Source of the DNA: Limosilactobacillus oris DSM 4864 | GTDB lineage: Bacteria; Bacillota; Bacilli; Lactobacillales; Lactobacillaceae | Reading direction: 5' to 3' | DNA: 38,162 bases | Assembly (NCBI RefSeq): GCF_001434465.1 | Contig: NZ_AZGE01000018.1 | Location: forward strand, 1-38,162 | Shown: positions 9,414 through 17,923 of the stretch, one piece after another | How positions within the stretch are numbered: position 1 is the first letter of the stretch | Layout: each line of letters begins with the position of its first letter | Program-made: the position numbers and the translations under genes | The notes under the pieces: model-generated | What the model was told of the DNA's origin: nothing | Seen by the model: only the letters and a program-made list of their open reading frames with translations | Databases searched by the model: none

Positions 9414-9617
9414 TTAGTGTAGAATCCGGACATGGGCCGCCTGGGGTCCCCGCCTGCCCTGCACAATTACCAGGGAAACCCGGTCGTCGGGATGAAGGAC
9501 TCGCCGGTGCTGGCCCTCAATCCCGCTATAATGAACAAAGATTTCACCTTCGTGGGGCACCGTAATAAATCCCCAGCCCTTTTGCTCATCAAAGCTCTTT
9601 ACCTTACCTTCAAGCAT
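9414..9617 (-). CDS. Cold-shock domain protein (CspA family)
   Basis: A 67-residue single cold-shock domain that binds single-stranded RNA and DNA as a chaperone. RNP1 is KGWGFITV and RNP2 is EIFVHYSGI, close to the usual KGFGFI and VFVHFSAI. The C-terminal GPQAAHV is also characteristic. The basic stretch EGQHRR and QGRRG make it more positively charged than typical Csp proteins. The start at 9617 (MLEGKV) is the family start and follows GTAGGTG. It is the promoter-proximal gene of the operon with nudF, mtnN and iscS. A promoter and a 12-bp inverted repeat lie just upstream. Confidence 0.93.
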   Translation of the reverse strand: MLEGKVKSFDEQKGWGFITVPHEGEIFVHYSGIEGQHRRVLHPDDRVSLVIVQGRRGPQAAHVRILH

Positions 9618-9633
9618 GTTTTCACCTACTAAA

Positions 9634-9669
9634 TAAAATACCAAGCAACAAGCGTCACTTGGTATTTTA
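9634..9669. repeat. Perfect 12-bp inverted repeat upstream of csp
   Basis: The arms TAAAATACCAAG and CTTGGTATTTTA (9634-9645 and 9658-9669) are perfectly complementary around a 12-base spacer. The distal arm overlaps the best -10 hexamer for csp. It may be an operator, a 5' UTR hairpin, or the terminator of ileS, since T-rich sequence follows on the minus strand. Confidence 0.75.
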
Positions 9670-9692
9670 CACCGCCAGAATTTTTCTGTCAT
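9664..9692 (-). promoter_or_regulatory. Predicted promoter of the csp-nudF-mtnN-iscS operon
   Basis: On the minus strand ATGACA (9687-9692, one mismatch to TTGACA) and TAAAAT (9664-9669, one mismatch to TATAAT) are separated by 17 bases. This would start transcription within the inverted repeat, giving a leader of about 40 bases before csp. Confidence 0.6.
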
Positions 9693-9729
9693 CGATTGAC
9701 CACTATCTGGCTTTGATTATAAATAAATT

Positions 9730-12525
9730 TTACTTTTCGAGCCCTTCTTCGACCGTCTCAGGGAAGTTGTCCCGGACAATCTTCGCACACCGGGCACAGA
9801 GCATCGGGTAGACGTCGTCACTGCCGACGTCTTCCTTGACCATCCGGCAGCGTGCACAAGTTTCGCCGACAGCTGGGGAAACCTTGACGGCCACCCCATC
9901 GTCGTACTTAGCCGCGTCCGCTGGTGCCTCTGCCAGTGGGTGAATGTGCAATGCGGACACACCCAGTAGCAGGGCTACGTCCTCATCCAGATCCGTCAAC
10001 AGCTGTTGCTGCTGGTCACTGAGGTAGAGGTCCACCTGGGCTTCCAGGGACTTCCCGATTTGCTTAGCGTTCCGGGCCTCTTCCAACCCCTTCAGGACGT
10101 GTGAACGAACGTCCATGAACCGGTCCCACTGTTCCAGCAGTTCCGCTTCGTTGGCGAAGGTTTGGGGATCAGGAATTTCGGTCAGCTGAACAAAGCCTTC
10201 CGGTTCGTCCATGTATTCCCATACTTCTTCGGTCGTATGCGGCAGAATTGGTGTCAGCAGCTTGACCATCGTCAACAGGATGTTGTAGAAGACCGTCTGC
10301 ATGGAGCGACGGGCATGGGAGTCCGCTGGTTCGATGTACAGGACATCCTTGGCCAGGTTCATGTAGAAGGCGGACAAGTCGTTGTTGACAAAGTTGATCA
10401 GGAGCTTGTAAGCATCCAGGAAGTCGTAATTGTCAAAGTCGGCCCGCATTTCTTTCAAGAAGTGGTTGAGTTTAACCAGCATGTACTGGTCAACACTGTT
10501 TAGCTTCTCGTAGGAAACCGTGTCATCAGTTGGCTTGAAGTCACCAGTGTTTGCCAGGAGGAAGCGGAAGGTGTTCCGCAACTTCCGGTAGGCTTCGGAA
10601 ATCTGTTGGAAGGTTCCCATGGAAACCCGGACGTCGGCGGACGTGTCGGCACTCATGACCCAGAGGCGGATAATTTCGGCCCCCATCTGCTTGACTACCT
10701 TGTTCGGGTCGATGACATTCCCCATCGACTTCGACATCTTCTTCCCCTTCTTGTCGAGGGTGAAGCCTTGGGAAACGATTCCCTTGTACGGAGCCTTGCC
10801 GGAGCAAACCACACTGGTGATCAGGCTGGAGTTGAACCAACCACGGTACTGGTCGGAACCTTCCAGGTAGAGGTCGGCTGGGTAGGTCAGGTAGTCCCGT
10901 TCGGCCAATACCCCCTGGTGGGAAGAACCGGAGTCGAACCACACGTCCATGATGTCGGTTTCCTTGGTGAACTTACCGTGTGGTGAGTGTTCGTTGGTGT
11001 AGCCTTCTGGCAAGAGGTCCTTAGCATCACGGTCAAACCAGACGTTCGAACCGTACTTAGCGAAGAGGTCGGCCACGTGGTTGATGGTCTCCTCTTCCAT
11101 GATTGGCGTACCATCTTCGGCATAGAAGATTGGGAGTGGCACACCCCAAACCCGCTGCCGGGAAATTACCCAGTCGCCACGGTCCTTGATCATGTTGCGC
11201 AGCCGCGTCTTCCCCCAGGACGGCTGGTAGTTAACTTCTTCCAGCGCGTCAAGGATGTCCTGGCGCATCTTGTCGATGGAAACGAACCACTGGTCGGTCG
11301 CCCGGAAGATGATTGGTTTCTTAGTCCGCCAGTCAAATGGGTAGGAGTGCTTCAGCGGTTCTTCCAGGAGCAGGGAACCTGCTTCTTCCAGCTTCTTCAG
11401 GGAGATGTCATCGGCATCCTGGTAGAAGACGCCGTCAAAGTCGGCCCCGTTTTCCTTGGTCAGAACCCCCTGGTCAGTGATCGGTGCAAAGATCGGCAGG
11501 TTGTGTTCCAAACCGAAGTGGTAGTCATCGTCACCATAGCCAGGCGCCGTGTGGACCAGTCCGGTCCCGGCATCGGCCGTAACGTAGTCCGCAGTTCCCA
11601 CGAGAATGTCGCGGTCAATGTACGGGTGCTTGGTAACCATCCCGTCCAGGTCATTCCCGGAAAGGTGCTTAACGACTTCAAGGTCTTCCCAGCCCAGTTT
11701 GTCAGCCACGCCGTCGAGCAGGTCGGTAGCGACAACGAATTGACGGTCATCATTAGCCGGCTTCACCACGGAGTAGTCAAACTTACCGTTGACGGCCACG
11801 GCTTCCGAAGCGGGAACGGTCCACGGGGTCGTCGTCCAGACAACCAGGTAGGTGTTGTCATCCAGGATGTCCTTGCCATCCTTGACCTGTTCCGCAAAGA
11901 AGGCCGTCTTAGCAACAACATCATGGTATTCAACTTCGGCTTCAGCCAGTGCAGATTCCGAAGACCATGACCAGTAAACCGGCTTCTTCGCCTGGTAGAG
12001 CAGCCCCTTCTTGGCAAATTCGCCAAAGACCCGGATTTGCGCCGCTTCAAATTCCTTATCCAGGGTTAAGTACGGGTGATCCCATTCACCGCTGACCCCC
12101 AGCCGCTTGAAGTCGGTCCGTTGCTTGTCAACTTGTTCCAGGGCGTACTTGCGACAGAGGTCCCGGAATTCAGACGTTGACATCTTCTTCCGGTCGTAAC
12201 CGGACTTGGTCAGCTGGTGTTCGATCGGCAGGCCGTGGGTATCCCAGCCGGGAACGTACGGTGCCCGGTAGCCGGACATCGACTTGTAGCGGACGATGAA
12301 GTCCTTAGAAATCTTGTTCATCGCGTGGCCGATGTGGATGTTCCCGTTAGCGTATGGCGGGCCATCATGAAGCACGAATGATGGCTTCCCCTCGTTTAAC
12401 TTTTGCCGCAACTGGTAGACTTGGTTTTCTTCCCACAGCTGTTCGCGCTGTGCTTCGGTTACCGGCAGCTTCCCCCGCATGGGAAACTTGGTCCGGCCCA
12501 GGTTTAACGTATCTTTTACCCGCAT
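9730..12525 (-). CDS. ileS: Isoleucine-tRNA ligase
   Basis: Charges tRNA-Ile with isoleucine; a class I synthetase of 931 residues. The HIGH motif is in [10 protein letters not shown] (64-67) and the KMSKS loop in [12 protein letters not shown] roughly two-thirds along. The CP1 editing region carries WTTTPWT and [10 protein letters not shown]. The C-terminal zinc ribbon is visible as CARC and, about 20 residues later, CARC. The start at 12525 (MRVKDTLN) is chosen because AAAGGAG lies 8 bases upstream; an upstream ATG at 12549 adds eight residues but lacks a ribosome site. Expression is controlled by the T-box leader just upstream. It follows divIVA, the common order in Lactobacillales. Confidence 0.98.
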   Translation of the reverse strand: MRVKDTLNLGRTKFPMRGKLPVTEAQREQLWEENQVYQLRQKLNEGKPSFVLHDGPPYANGNIHIGHAMNKISKDFIVRYKSMSGYRAPYVPGWDTHGLPIEHQLTKSGYDRKKMSTSEFRDLCRKYALEQVDKQRTDFKRLGVSGEWDHPYLTLDKEFEAAQIRVFGEFAKKGLLYQAKKPVYWSWSSESALAEAEVEYHDVVAKTAFFAEQVKDGKDILDDNTYLVVWTTTPWTVPASEAVAVNGKFDYSVVKPANDDRQFVVATDLLDGVADKLGWEDLEVVKHLSGNDLDGMVTKHPYIDRDILVGTADYVTADAGTGLVHTAPGYGDDDYHFGLEHNLPIFAPITDQGVLTKENGADFDGVFYQDADDISLKKLEEAGSLLLEEPLKHSYPFDWRTKKPIIFRATDQWFVSIDKMRQDILDALEEVNYQPSWGKTRLRNMIKDRGDWVISRQRVWGVPLPIFYAEDGTPIMEEETINHVADLFAKYGSNVWFDRDAKDLLPEGYTNEHSPHGKFTKETDIMDVWFDSGSSHQGVLAERDYLTYPADLYLEGSDQYRGWFNSSLITSVVCSGKAPYKGIVSQGFTLDKKGKKMSKSMGNVIDPNKVVKQMGAEIIRLWVMSADTSADVRVSMGTFQQISEAYRKLRNTFRFLLANTGDFKPTDDTVSYEKLNSVDQYMLVKLNHFLKEMRADFDNYDFLDAYKLLINFVNNDLSAFYMNLAKDVLYIEPADSHARRSMQTVFYNILLTMVKLLTPILPHTTEEVWEYMDEPEGFVQLTEIPDPQTFANEAELLEQWDRFMDVRSHVLKGLEEARNAKQIGKSLEAQVDLYLSDQQQQLLTDLDEDVALLLGVSALHIHPLAEAPADAAKYDDGVAVKVSPAVGETCARCRMVKEDVGSDDVYPMLCARCAKIVRDNFPETVEEGLEK

Positions 12526-12567
12526 GGTATCGACTCCTTTCTCGTTCATAACTACTATTACCCTAAT

Positions 12568-12599
12568 AAAAAAGCTCCGCCCCTAGATAGGGACGAAGC
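12568..12599 (-). terminator. T-box terminator before ileS
   Basis: On the minus strand an 11-pair stem starting GCTTCGTCCCT and ending AGGGGCGGAGC (with G-U pairs) is followed by TTTTTT. It partly competes with the antiterminator containing the T-box sequence, as expected for transcriptional T-box control. Confidence 0.9.
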
Positions 12600-12800
12600 A
12601 ATTCGTGGTACCACCCATTTTCGAGACCCAGTTGGTGGGTCTCCTCCTGTCATTGAATAACGGTAATGGGCCGGCCAGCCTACTGACTTCAGCTTAGCAC
12701 TCAGAGATGATCAGGAACACCGGGTAACCGTCAGTCTTCCACTATCCACTGACTCGCTGTGGTACCGTACCGGGATTCCACTTCTCTTCAACATTTTATT
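12568..12800 (-). promoter_or_regulatory. T-box leader (riboswitch) controlling ileS
   Basis: The minus strand contains the T-box core GGGTGGTACCACG (around 12603-12616), which pairs with the uncharged tRNA acceptor end, followed by the terminator hairpin. A long stem I region lies upstream (about 12700-12790), with a second TGGTACC-like sequence in its 5' arm. On the 3' side of stem I the minus strand reads CTGATCATCTCTGAG, holding two consecutive Ile ATC codons at 12709-12711 and 12706-12708; one is likely the specifier. Uncharged tRNA-Ile would favour read-through into ileS. The element covers most of the 295-bp gap between divIVA and ileS. Confidence 0.92.
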
Positions 12801-12820
12801 AGCGTAATTTCGTCGTTATC

Positions 12821-13576
12821 CTAGTTCTTCCCCTGGTCACTATCTGGAAAGACAACTACGGTCTCACCCGCATCAGCAGCTGCCGGTTGGCCCGCTTCTG
12901 GTGTAGCAGTAGCTGGTTCAGCTCCCGCAGCCGGTTGTTCGACTGCTGGCTGCTGGGCCATTGCCGCCTGATCTTGATCAGCTTCGGAACTAATTGCTGT
13001 TGATTCTACACTTTCCGAGGAATCATTGTCAAGGTTCTTCCCCAAGATCTTCTGAATTTCGTTATACTGGTCTAAGTCTTCGTCGGCCAGTAGCTTATCC
13101 CATTCATCACTTTTGACAACCTCAAGTTGGGACTCCAGCATTACCTGGAGCCGTTGCCGGAAGATCCGGGTCTGCTTCTTCAAATCGTTAGTTTCAGTCG
13201 TCAGCTTGCGAGTTTCTTCCGTACTGCGTTCAACCACCTGGTTAGCCTTCTCGTTGGCTTCGGAAACAATGTCGGTTGCCTGCTTTTGGGCCTCACGAAT
13301 CATAATATCCGCTTCCCGCTTAGCATTATTCTTGACCTTGTCCGCCGCTTCCTGGGCAACCAGGATCGACTTATTCAGTGAATCCTTGAGTTCGCTAAAG
13401 TACTTTAGCTTGCCTTCGTCAGCCTTGACGGTTTCTTTGAGGGCGTGGTTTTCTTCCGTTAGTTCCTGAACGGTCTGGGCGACCGTAGCCATAAATTGTT
13501 GAACCTCGTTCTGGTTGTAACCCCGCATCTTGGTTGAAAACTCTTGCTTATTGATTTGTTCGACAGTTAACCCCAT
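12821..13576 (-). CDS. divIVA: Cell division initiation protein DivIVA
   Basis: A membrane-curvature-sensing coiled-coil protein that gathers at poles and septa. The 251 residues begin with the conserved membrane-binding head MGLTVEQINKQEFSTKMRGY and continue NQNEVQQF. Long coiled coils span about 30-75 and 80-160 (heptads such as EETRKLTTETNDLKKQ). The C-terminal 70 residues are low complexity, rich in Ala, Pro, Gln and Glu, and probably disordered. GGAGG lies 7 bases before the ATG, and the gene follows ylmH by 15 bp. It is the last gene of the division cluster before the ileS T-box. Confidence 0.96.
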   Translation of the reverse strand: MGLTVEQINKQEFSTKMRGYNQNEVQQFMATVAQTVQELTEENHALKETVKADEGKLKYFSELKDSLNKSILVAQEAADKVKNNAKREADIMIREAQKQATDIVSEANEKANQVVERSTEETRKLTTETNDLKKQTRIFRQRLQVMLESQLEVVKSDEWDKLLADEDLDQYNEIQKILGKNLDNDSSESVESTAISSEADQDQAAMAQQPAVEQPAAGAEPATATPEAGQPAAADAGETVVVFPDSDQGKN

Positions 13577-13591
13577 TATTATTCCTCCATT

Positions 13592-14374
13592 TTATGCATG
13601 AGCCACAGATAAACTTACTCTTTCCTTGCCCTTGCGCGTTACGCCCTGGGCTTCATCTAAGCGGATCCGGCCGCCATGCCGAACCGAAATCAGGTCGTGA
13701 ACCACCACTTGCTCGTCCGGCCGGTCAACTTCTTCCCAGTTTAGACGCACCTGCCCGTGTTCGACCAGCTGCTTGGCCCGGTTGCGCGAATAGTTAAAGC
13801 CCGCGGCCACCACCGCATCCAAGCGAAGCGATGAAACGGTCGTGGTCAGGGGCTCCCAATCCTCGACCGGGTGAAGAACGTTGGCCGCTTCTACCGGCTG
13901 CCACTTAATCTTGGCCCGGCCGATGTGGCTAACGTTTGCCCGTAAATACTTGGCCATTGCGGTAGTCACCACAACCTGCCAGCGGCCCTGGTCACCCAGG
14001 ATATCGCCAAAGGCGGCCCGCTCTAATCCTTCACCAATTAAAGTTCCCATAATTTGCCGGTGGTGAAGCTCGGTAAACTTAGTCGGGTAGTTGATTTCTA
14101 ACACCCTGAGTTCAAAATCGGCCGTGGTCGGTTGGTAGTAGCTCGGGTAAAAGAGGACCCGCTGCATTTCAGCACCAGCCCAGCCCCCGGCACTCGCCAT
14201 TTTGACCTCATCCGCTGCGTTCGCCATCGTCCGTGCGATATAGCGCTGCCGTGGATTTAAGAACGATGTTAAGACGGGGCAATACTGACCACTAGCCGTA
14301 CTAATCCAGTCCGCAACCTGGTCAATAAAGGCCCCCTCGTTCGGCCGAAAGTGTTGTTTAATGTTCTCTTCCAT
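13592..14374 (-). CDS. ylmH: YlmH family RNA-binding protein with S4 domain
   Basis: A 260-residue protein with an N-terminal YlmH domain and a C-terminal S4 RNA-binding domain, the latter recognisable as LRLDAVVAAGFNYSRNRAKQ then VEHGQVRLNWEEV near 180-220. Bacillus YlmH has been linked to ribosome rescue and translation, and the Streptococcus homologue has been reported in the division cluster. The segment NYPTKFTELHHRQIMGTLI, in part, is typical of the family. The gene sits between yggT and divIVA, its standard place. Function beyond RNA binding is not established from this sequence. Confidence 0.93.
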   Translation of the reverse strand: MEENIKQHFRPNEGAFIDQVADWISTASGQYCPVLTSFLNPRQRYIARTMANAADEVKMASAGGWAGAEMQRVLFYPSYYQPTTADFELRVLEINYPTKFTELHHRQIMGTLIGEGLERAAFGDILGDQGRWQVVVTTAMAKYLRANVSHIGRAKIKWQPVEAANVLHPVEDWEPLTTTVSSLRLDAVVAAGFNYSRNRAKQLVEHGQVRLNWEEVDRPDEQVVVHDLISVRHGGRIRLDEAQGVTRKGKERVSLSVAHA

Positions 14375-14383
14375 GTGCTAATC

Positions 14384-14647
14384 CTATACACCAAACAGGT
14401 GTCCCAAGGCTGTAATCCCGTTTTGCACGAGGTACAGCACGAAAATCGCGACCACCGGTGAGAAGCTAATCCCGCCCAGGGGTGGAATAAAGTCAAACCA
14501 GTGCATATACGGTTCTACCAGGCGATTGATGATTTCGCCCAGCCGCGTTCCCCGTGCATTCGGAAACCAGGACAAGAGACACCAAATCACGATTACCCAA
14601 ATATAGGCATTGATAAGGGTGTTGAGCACCCCAAGTACAAACAGCAT
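14384..14647 (-). CDS. yggT: YggT family membrane protein (YlmG)
   Basis: An 87-residue integral membrane protein with two hydrophobic segments (about 4-27 and 60-84) joined by a loop carrying the family signature WFPNARGTRLGEIINRLVEP and MHWFDFIPPLGG, seen here around 27-60. YggT/YlmG proteins are linked to division and membrane organisation; the exact role is unknown. AAGGAG precedes the start and overlaps the sepF stop. Confidence 0.93.
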   Translation of the reverse strand: MLFVLGVLNTLINAYIWVIVIWCLLSWFPNARGTRLGEIINRLVEPYMHWFDFIPPLGGISFSPVVAIFVLYLVQNGITALGHLFGV

Positions 14648-14658
14648 TCGCCCTCTCC

Positions 14659-15087
14659 TTAGTCGTTAAAGTGGTCGCTCTCGGCCTTCAGGTTGCTCGA
14701 GAGGTTGCCAGAAACTTCAAAGTTATTCGGCGCACACAGGAAAATTTCTTTCCCGATTCGCTTCATTTCACCTTTGATTGCAAACACGGTTCCGTTCAGG
14801 AAGTCAACCATCCGTGCCGCCGCCTTGGGATCCATCTGGGTAAAGTTGACGACGATTGCCCGGTCTGCAAGCAGTTGGGAAGCAATCTGCTTCACGTCCG
14901 CGTACATCCGTGGCTCGTACAGGGAAATCTTGCTGGTTGTTTGTCCAGCCCGGTTTGCCTGTCCCTCACTGAAGGACACTACCTTATTGTTTCCCTGGTG
15001 ACTAGCTGGCTGGGGATTTTCGTAGTATTCATCCTGCTGCTCCAGGTCGTCGTCACCAAATAAGCTCTTCAAAAAGTTTGCTGCCAT
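14659..15087 (-). CDS. sepF: Cell division protein SepF
   Basis: A 142-residue FtsZ-interacting protein that bundles filaments and anchors them to the membrane. An N-terminal membrane-targeting helix ([14 protein letters not shown]) is followed by a variable linker and a C-terminal SepF fold, with [17 protein letters not shown] and [19 protein letters not shown], both typical. GGAGGGAG lies about 7-8 bases before the ATG. It follows ftsZ after a 77-bp gap that holds a possible terminator. Confidence 0.96.
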   Translation of the reverse strand: MAANFLKSLFGDDDLEQQDEYYENPQPASHQGNNKVVSFSEGQANRAGQTTSKISLYEPRMYADVKQIASQLLADRAIVVNFTQMDPKAAARMVDFLNGTVFAIKGEMKRIGKEIFLCAPNNFEVSGNLSSNLKAESDHFND

Positions 15088-15110
15088 TGTGCTTTCTCCC
15101 TCCTAATTAC

Positions 15111-15155
15111 AAAAAAGGGGCGTAATCTAACCACTCGTTAAACCACTCCCCCTTT
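15111..15155 (-). terminator. Possible intercistronic terminator between ftsZ and sepF
   Basis: On the minus strand AAAGGGG (15149-15155) pairs with CCCCTTT (15114-15120) across a 28-base loop, followed by further T residues. The stem is only seven pairs and the loop is long, so it may attenuate rather than stop transcription. Confidence 0.4.
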
Positions 15156-15164
15156 GCATATTAA

Positions 15165-16421
15165 CTATTTCCGCCGATTCTTAAAGAATGGTGGGGTTGA
15201 TAAGTTAGCATCATCACTGTCATCTGAATTAGCAGTATCGTCATTAAAAACGTTAAATTCAGGCTTATCAACGTGTGAAAACTGGTTATCAACGTTCTCG
15301 TTAGCGTTGTTGTTAACGTCTGCCGTTGGGTCATTCCAGCCGTCAAACGGGTCATTGGCCGGCTTGCTATCAGCACTTTCCTGCCGGCTGCTTGGTGCTG
15401 CCTGCTGTTGTGGTGCTGGATGACTAGCTTGGGCGGTTGGCCGGGCTGGACTCGTCTTTGGCTTATCGATTCCAGTAGCAATAACCGTTACCCGGACCTC
15501 GTCACCCATGTTCTTATCTAAGGACATCCCGAAGGAAATATCAACGTTGGTCCCGGCTGCCTGCTTGATAACGTCGGACGCTTCCTGGGCCTCGTACATT
15601 GCCATGTCTTCGCTCCCGGTAATGTCCATCAGGACGTGCTGAGCACCGTCAATCGACAGTTCCAGCAATGGTGAGGAGATGGCCTTCTTGGTCGCTTCCG
15701 TCGCCCGGTTTTCACCAGTGGAGGAACCAACCCCCATCAGTGCGGCTCCCTGGTTGGACATCAGGGTCTTGATATCAGCGAAGTCCAAGTTGATGTACCC
15801 AGGGGTAACAATCAAATCAGAAATCCCCTGAACACCTTGACGGAGGACATTATCGGCTTCCTTGAAGGCTTCCATCATCGGGGTCTTCTTGTCAATCATC
15901 TCTAGCAGACGGTTGTTGGCAACAATGATCAGGGTATCAACGTTGGACTTCAGTTTGTCCAACCCTTCGATGGCAAACTTGCCCCGGCGTGGGCCTTCAA
16001 AGGAGAAGGGCCGGGTAACAACCCCGACGGTCAAAGCCCCACTGTCCTTTGCCAGCTTGGCAACTACTGGGGCGGCACCCGTACCGGTACCACCACCCAT
16101 TCCGGCGGTGATAAATACCATATCGGCACCTTCGAGGACCTTCTTAATCGCCTCTTCACTCTCCTGAGCGGCCTTTTCACCTACTTCTGGGTTAGAACCA
16201 GCTCCTAGTCCCTTAGTCAGCTTAGGTCCCAACTGAATCTTGGTAGATGCCTTTGAACTGTTCAGGGCTTGCAAATCGGTATTGGCAACGATAAAGTCAA
16301 CCCCCTGCACCTTTTCAGTAATCATCCGGTTAACTGCGTTGCCGCCACCGCCGCCGACACCGATTACCTTAATCCGTGCACCAGCAAATTCGTTCTCCAT
16401 CGTACTTGTCTCGTTGTCCAT
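15165..16421 (-). CDS. ftsZ: Cell division GTPase FtsZ
   Basis: The tubulin-like GTPase that forms the Z ring. The 418 residues include the N-terminal [17 protein letters not shown], the tubulin signature [11 protein letters not shown] near 115, and the synergy loop [16 protein letters not shown]. After a long Pro/Gln/Asn-rich linker, the C-terminal peptide reads [12 protein letters not shown]; such tails bind FtsA and SepF. GGAGGAAAG precedes the start. It follows ftsA by 20 bp. Confidence 0.99.
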   Translation of the reverse strand: MDNETSTMENEFAGARIKVIGVGGGGGNAVNRMITEKVQGVDFIVANTDLQALNSSKASTKIQLGPKLTKGLGAGSNPEVGEKAAQESEEAIKKVLEGADMVFITAGMGGGTGTGAAPVVAKLAKDSGALTVGVVTRPFSFEGPRRGKFAIEGLDKLKSNVDTLIIVANNRLLEMIDKKTPMMEAFKEADNVLRQGVQGISDLIVTPGYINLDFADIKTLMSNQGAALMGVGSSTGENRATEATKKAISSPLLELSIDGAQHVLMDITGSEDMAMYEAQEASDVIKQAAGTNVDISFGMSLDKNMGDEVRVTVIATGIDKPKTSPARPTAQASHPAPQQQAAPSSRQESADSKPANDPFDGWNDPTADVNNNANENVDNQFSHVDKPEFNVFNDDTANSDDSDDANLSTPPFFKNRRK

Positions 16422-16441
16422 AGAATCTTTCCTCCGTCAAA

Positions 16442-17806
16442 TTAGTCGAATAGGTTATCAAACATACCCTTGAGTTTATTGCCAAATGAGTGCTTATTTT
16501 CCTTTGGTTCTGCCGACCGTTTCTTTCTGGAACGGCCCTCCCCAGAACGCTGCCGTGGCTGATTGGACCACTGGTGAACCAACTGACGGTTATTGTTCTC
16601 CGCTGCCGGTTCTTCCCTTGGACTTTCTATTATATCAGGTTGTTGAATCGTTTGCTTTATTAACTTATCAACATCCGATAGCTGATTTTCGTACATCGCA
16701 AGCGCCAAGCCAGTCGCGTAGCCCGGATGCCGAATCCCCATCTGCTCCGGCGAGTATACCTTGATGCTGCCAGCAAAGTATTCCTGGGCAAGTTCCTTTA
16801 CACCAGGCATCGCCGCGCCACCACCAATGATGGTCACACCACCGGGCAGCTCAGGAGCATGAATTGCTTGCAGACGTTGGTGAATTCGTTCAAAAATCTG
16901 CCGCATCCGCGCTTCAATTACTTCTGCCAGGTACTCCTCGGTGAATTGTTCAGGTTCGTTTTTGCCGACAACGTTAACGTTAATGTTGGCATCCGCGTCC
17001 GCCAAACTATGGTCTGCATAACCATGGTTTAGTTTCAGCTTCTCAGCATTTTTGAGTGAGGTGTTAAGAACAGTGGAAATGTCCTTGGTCACGTATTGAC
17101 CACCCTCCGGATCGACGAAGGTGTACTTGAGCTGGTGGTCATGGATAATACTGGTCGTCGTTTGACCGCCGCCCAGGTCGATAACCACCGTCCCAAAGTC
17201 CTGTTCCCCATCATTAAGGAGGTTAAAGTCAGTGGCAATCGGTGCAATCACAAAGTCCTTGATCTCATAGCCGGCTCGTTGGACCGCCTTCTTAGTGTTG
17301 TGGAGGATCGTCTTAGGACCAGTGTAGAGGGTCGCCTTCATTTCCAAACGAACACTCACCATCCCCCGCGGGTCCTTGATCCCGCCAAAGCCGTCGACTG
17401 AGAACTCCGTCGGCACGAGGTCTAAGACGGTGCGCTCCGGTGGAATATTTTGCGTTAGCGTTTCCTTAGCAACGTCGATCACATCCCGGTTCACGATTTC
17501 CCGTGACTGGCCCTGGGCTGCGATTGTGATCATCCCGTGTACCTTTTGCATCCGCAGGTAGTTAGCCGGTAAGCCCACAATCAGTTTTTTAATAGTCAGA
17601 TTTGATTTTTCCTCGGCTTGAGCAACCGCTTGTGAAATCGCGTGGGCAGTTTTATCAATATCAACAATTACGCCGTGATTTAGTCCGGTAGAGGGTGCAA
17701 TCCCTACGCCTACGACCTTTAACTGGCCCTTTACATTCTCGCAAACCAGTGCCTTAATCGAGGTGCTTCCAATATCTAACCCGACAAATACTTCTGAATT
17801 ATCCAT
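16442..17806 (-). CDS. ftsA: Cell division protein FtsA
   Basis: An actin-like ATPase that tethers FtsZ to the membrane. The 454 residues begin VFVGLDIGSTSIKALV (phosphate 1 motif) and include VIDLGGGQTTTSI (phosphate 2) and TIIGGGAAMPG (adenosine motif). The C-terminus ends in an amphipathic helix, NKLKGMFDNLFD, the membrane-targeting sequence, after a charged linker rich in Arg, Glu and Asn. AGGAGGG lies 10-11 bases before the ATG. The 117 bp upstream contain candidate promoters, so ftsA-ftsZ may have its own transcription start. Confidence 0.98.
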   Translation of the reverse strand: MDNSEVFVGLDIGSTSIKALVCENVKGQLKVVGVGIAPSTGLNHGVIVDIDKTAHAISQAVAQAEEKSNLTIKKLIVGLPANYLRMQKVHGMITIAAQGQSREIVNRDVIDVAKETLTQNIPPERTVLDLVPTEFSVDGFGGIKDPRGMVSVRLEMKATLYTGPKTILHNTKKAVQRAGYEIKDFVIAPIATDFNLLNDGEQDFGTVVIDLGGGQTTTSIIHDHQLKYTFVDPEGGQYVTKDISTVLNTSLKNAEKLKLNHGYADHSLADADANINVNVVGKNEPEQFTEEYLAEVIEARMRQIFERIHQRLQAIHAPELPGGVTIIGGGAAMPGVKELAQEYFAGSIKVYSPEQMGIRHPGYATGLALAMYENQLSDVDKLIKQTIQQPDIIESPREEPAAENNNRQLVHQWSNQPRQRSGEGRSRKKRSAEPKENKHSFGNKLKGMFDNLFD

Positions 17807-17833
17807 CTGAACGGCACCCTCCTAAAAGCAGCA

Positions 17834-17888
17834 ATTATACTTAATTAAAAAAATTGTATTTTATTTACATCTAAAGTTGATTTTACCA
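17834..17888 (-). promoter_or_regulatory. Candidate promoters upstream of ftsA
   Basis: This is the largest gap inside the division cluster and is AT-rich. On the minus strand it holds an extended -10, TGGTAAAAT (17880-17888), with TTGAAC 14 bases further upstream, and a perfect TATAAT (17834-17839) without a good -35. Either could give extra transcription of ftsA and ftsZ. Confidence 0.45.
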
Positions 17889-17923
17889 CATCTTTGCTCG
17901 TTCAAAAACGCTTTTTCTGAAAA

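Noticed and set aside
10987-11970. Long open frame on the plus strand opposite ileS
   Set aside because: It lies wholly antisense to a well-conserved ileS, has no ribosome site or family resemblance, and reflects the codon bias of the opposite strand.
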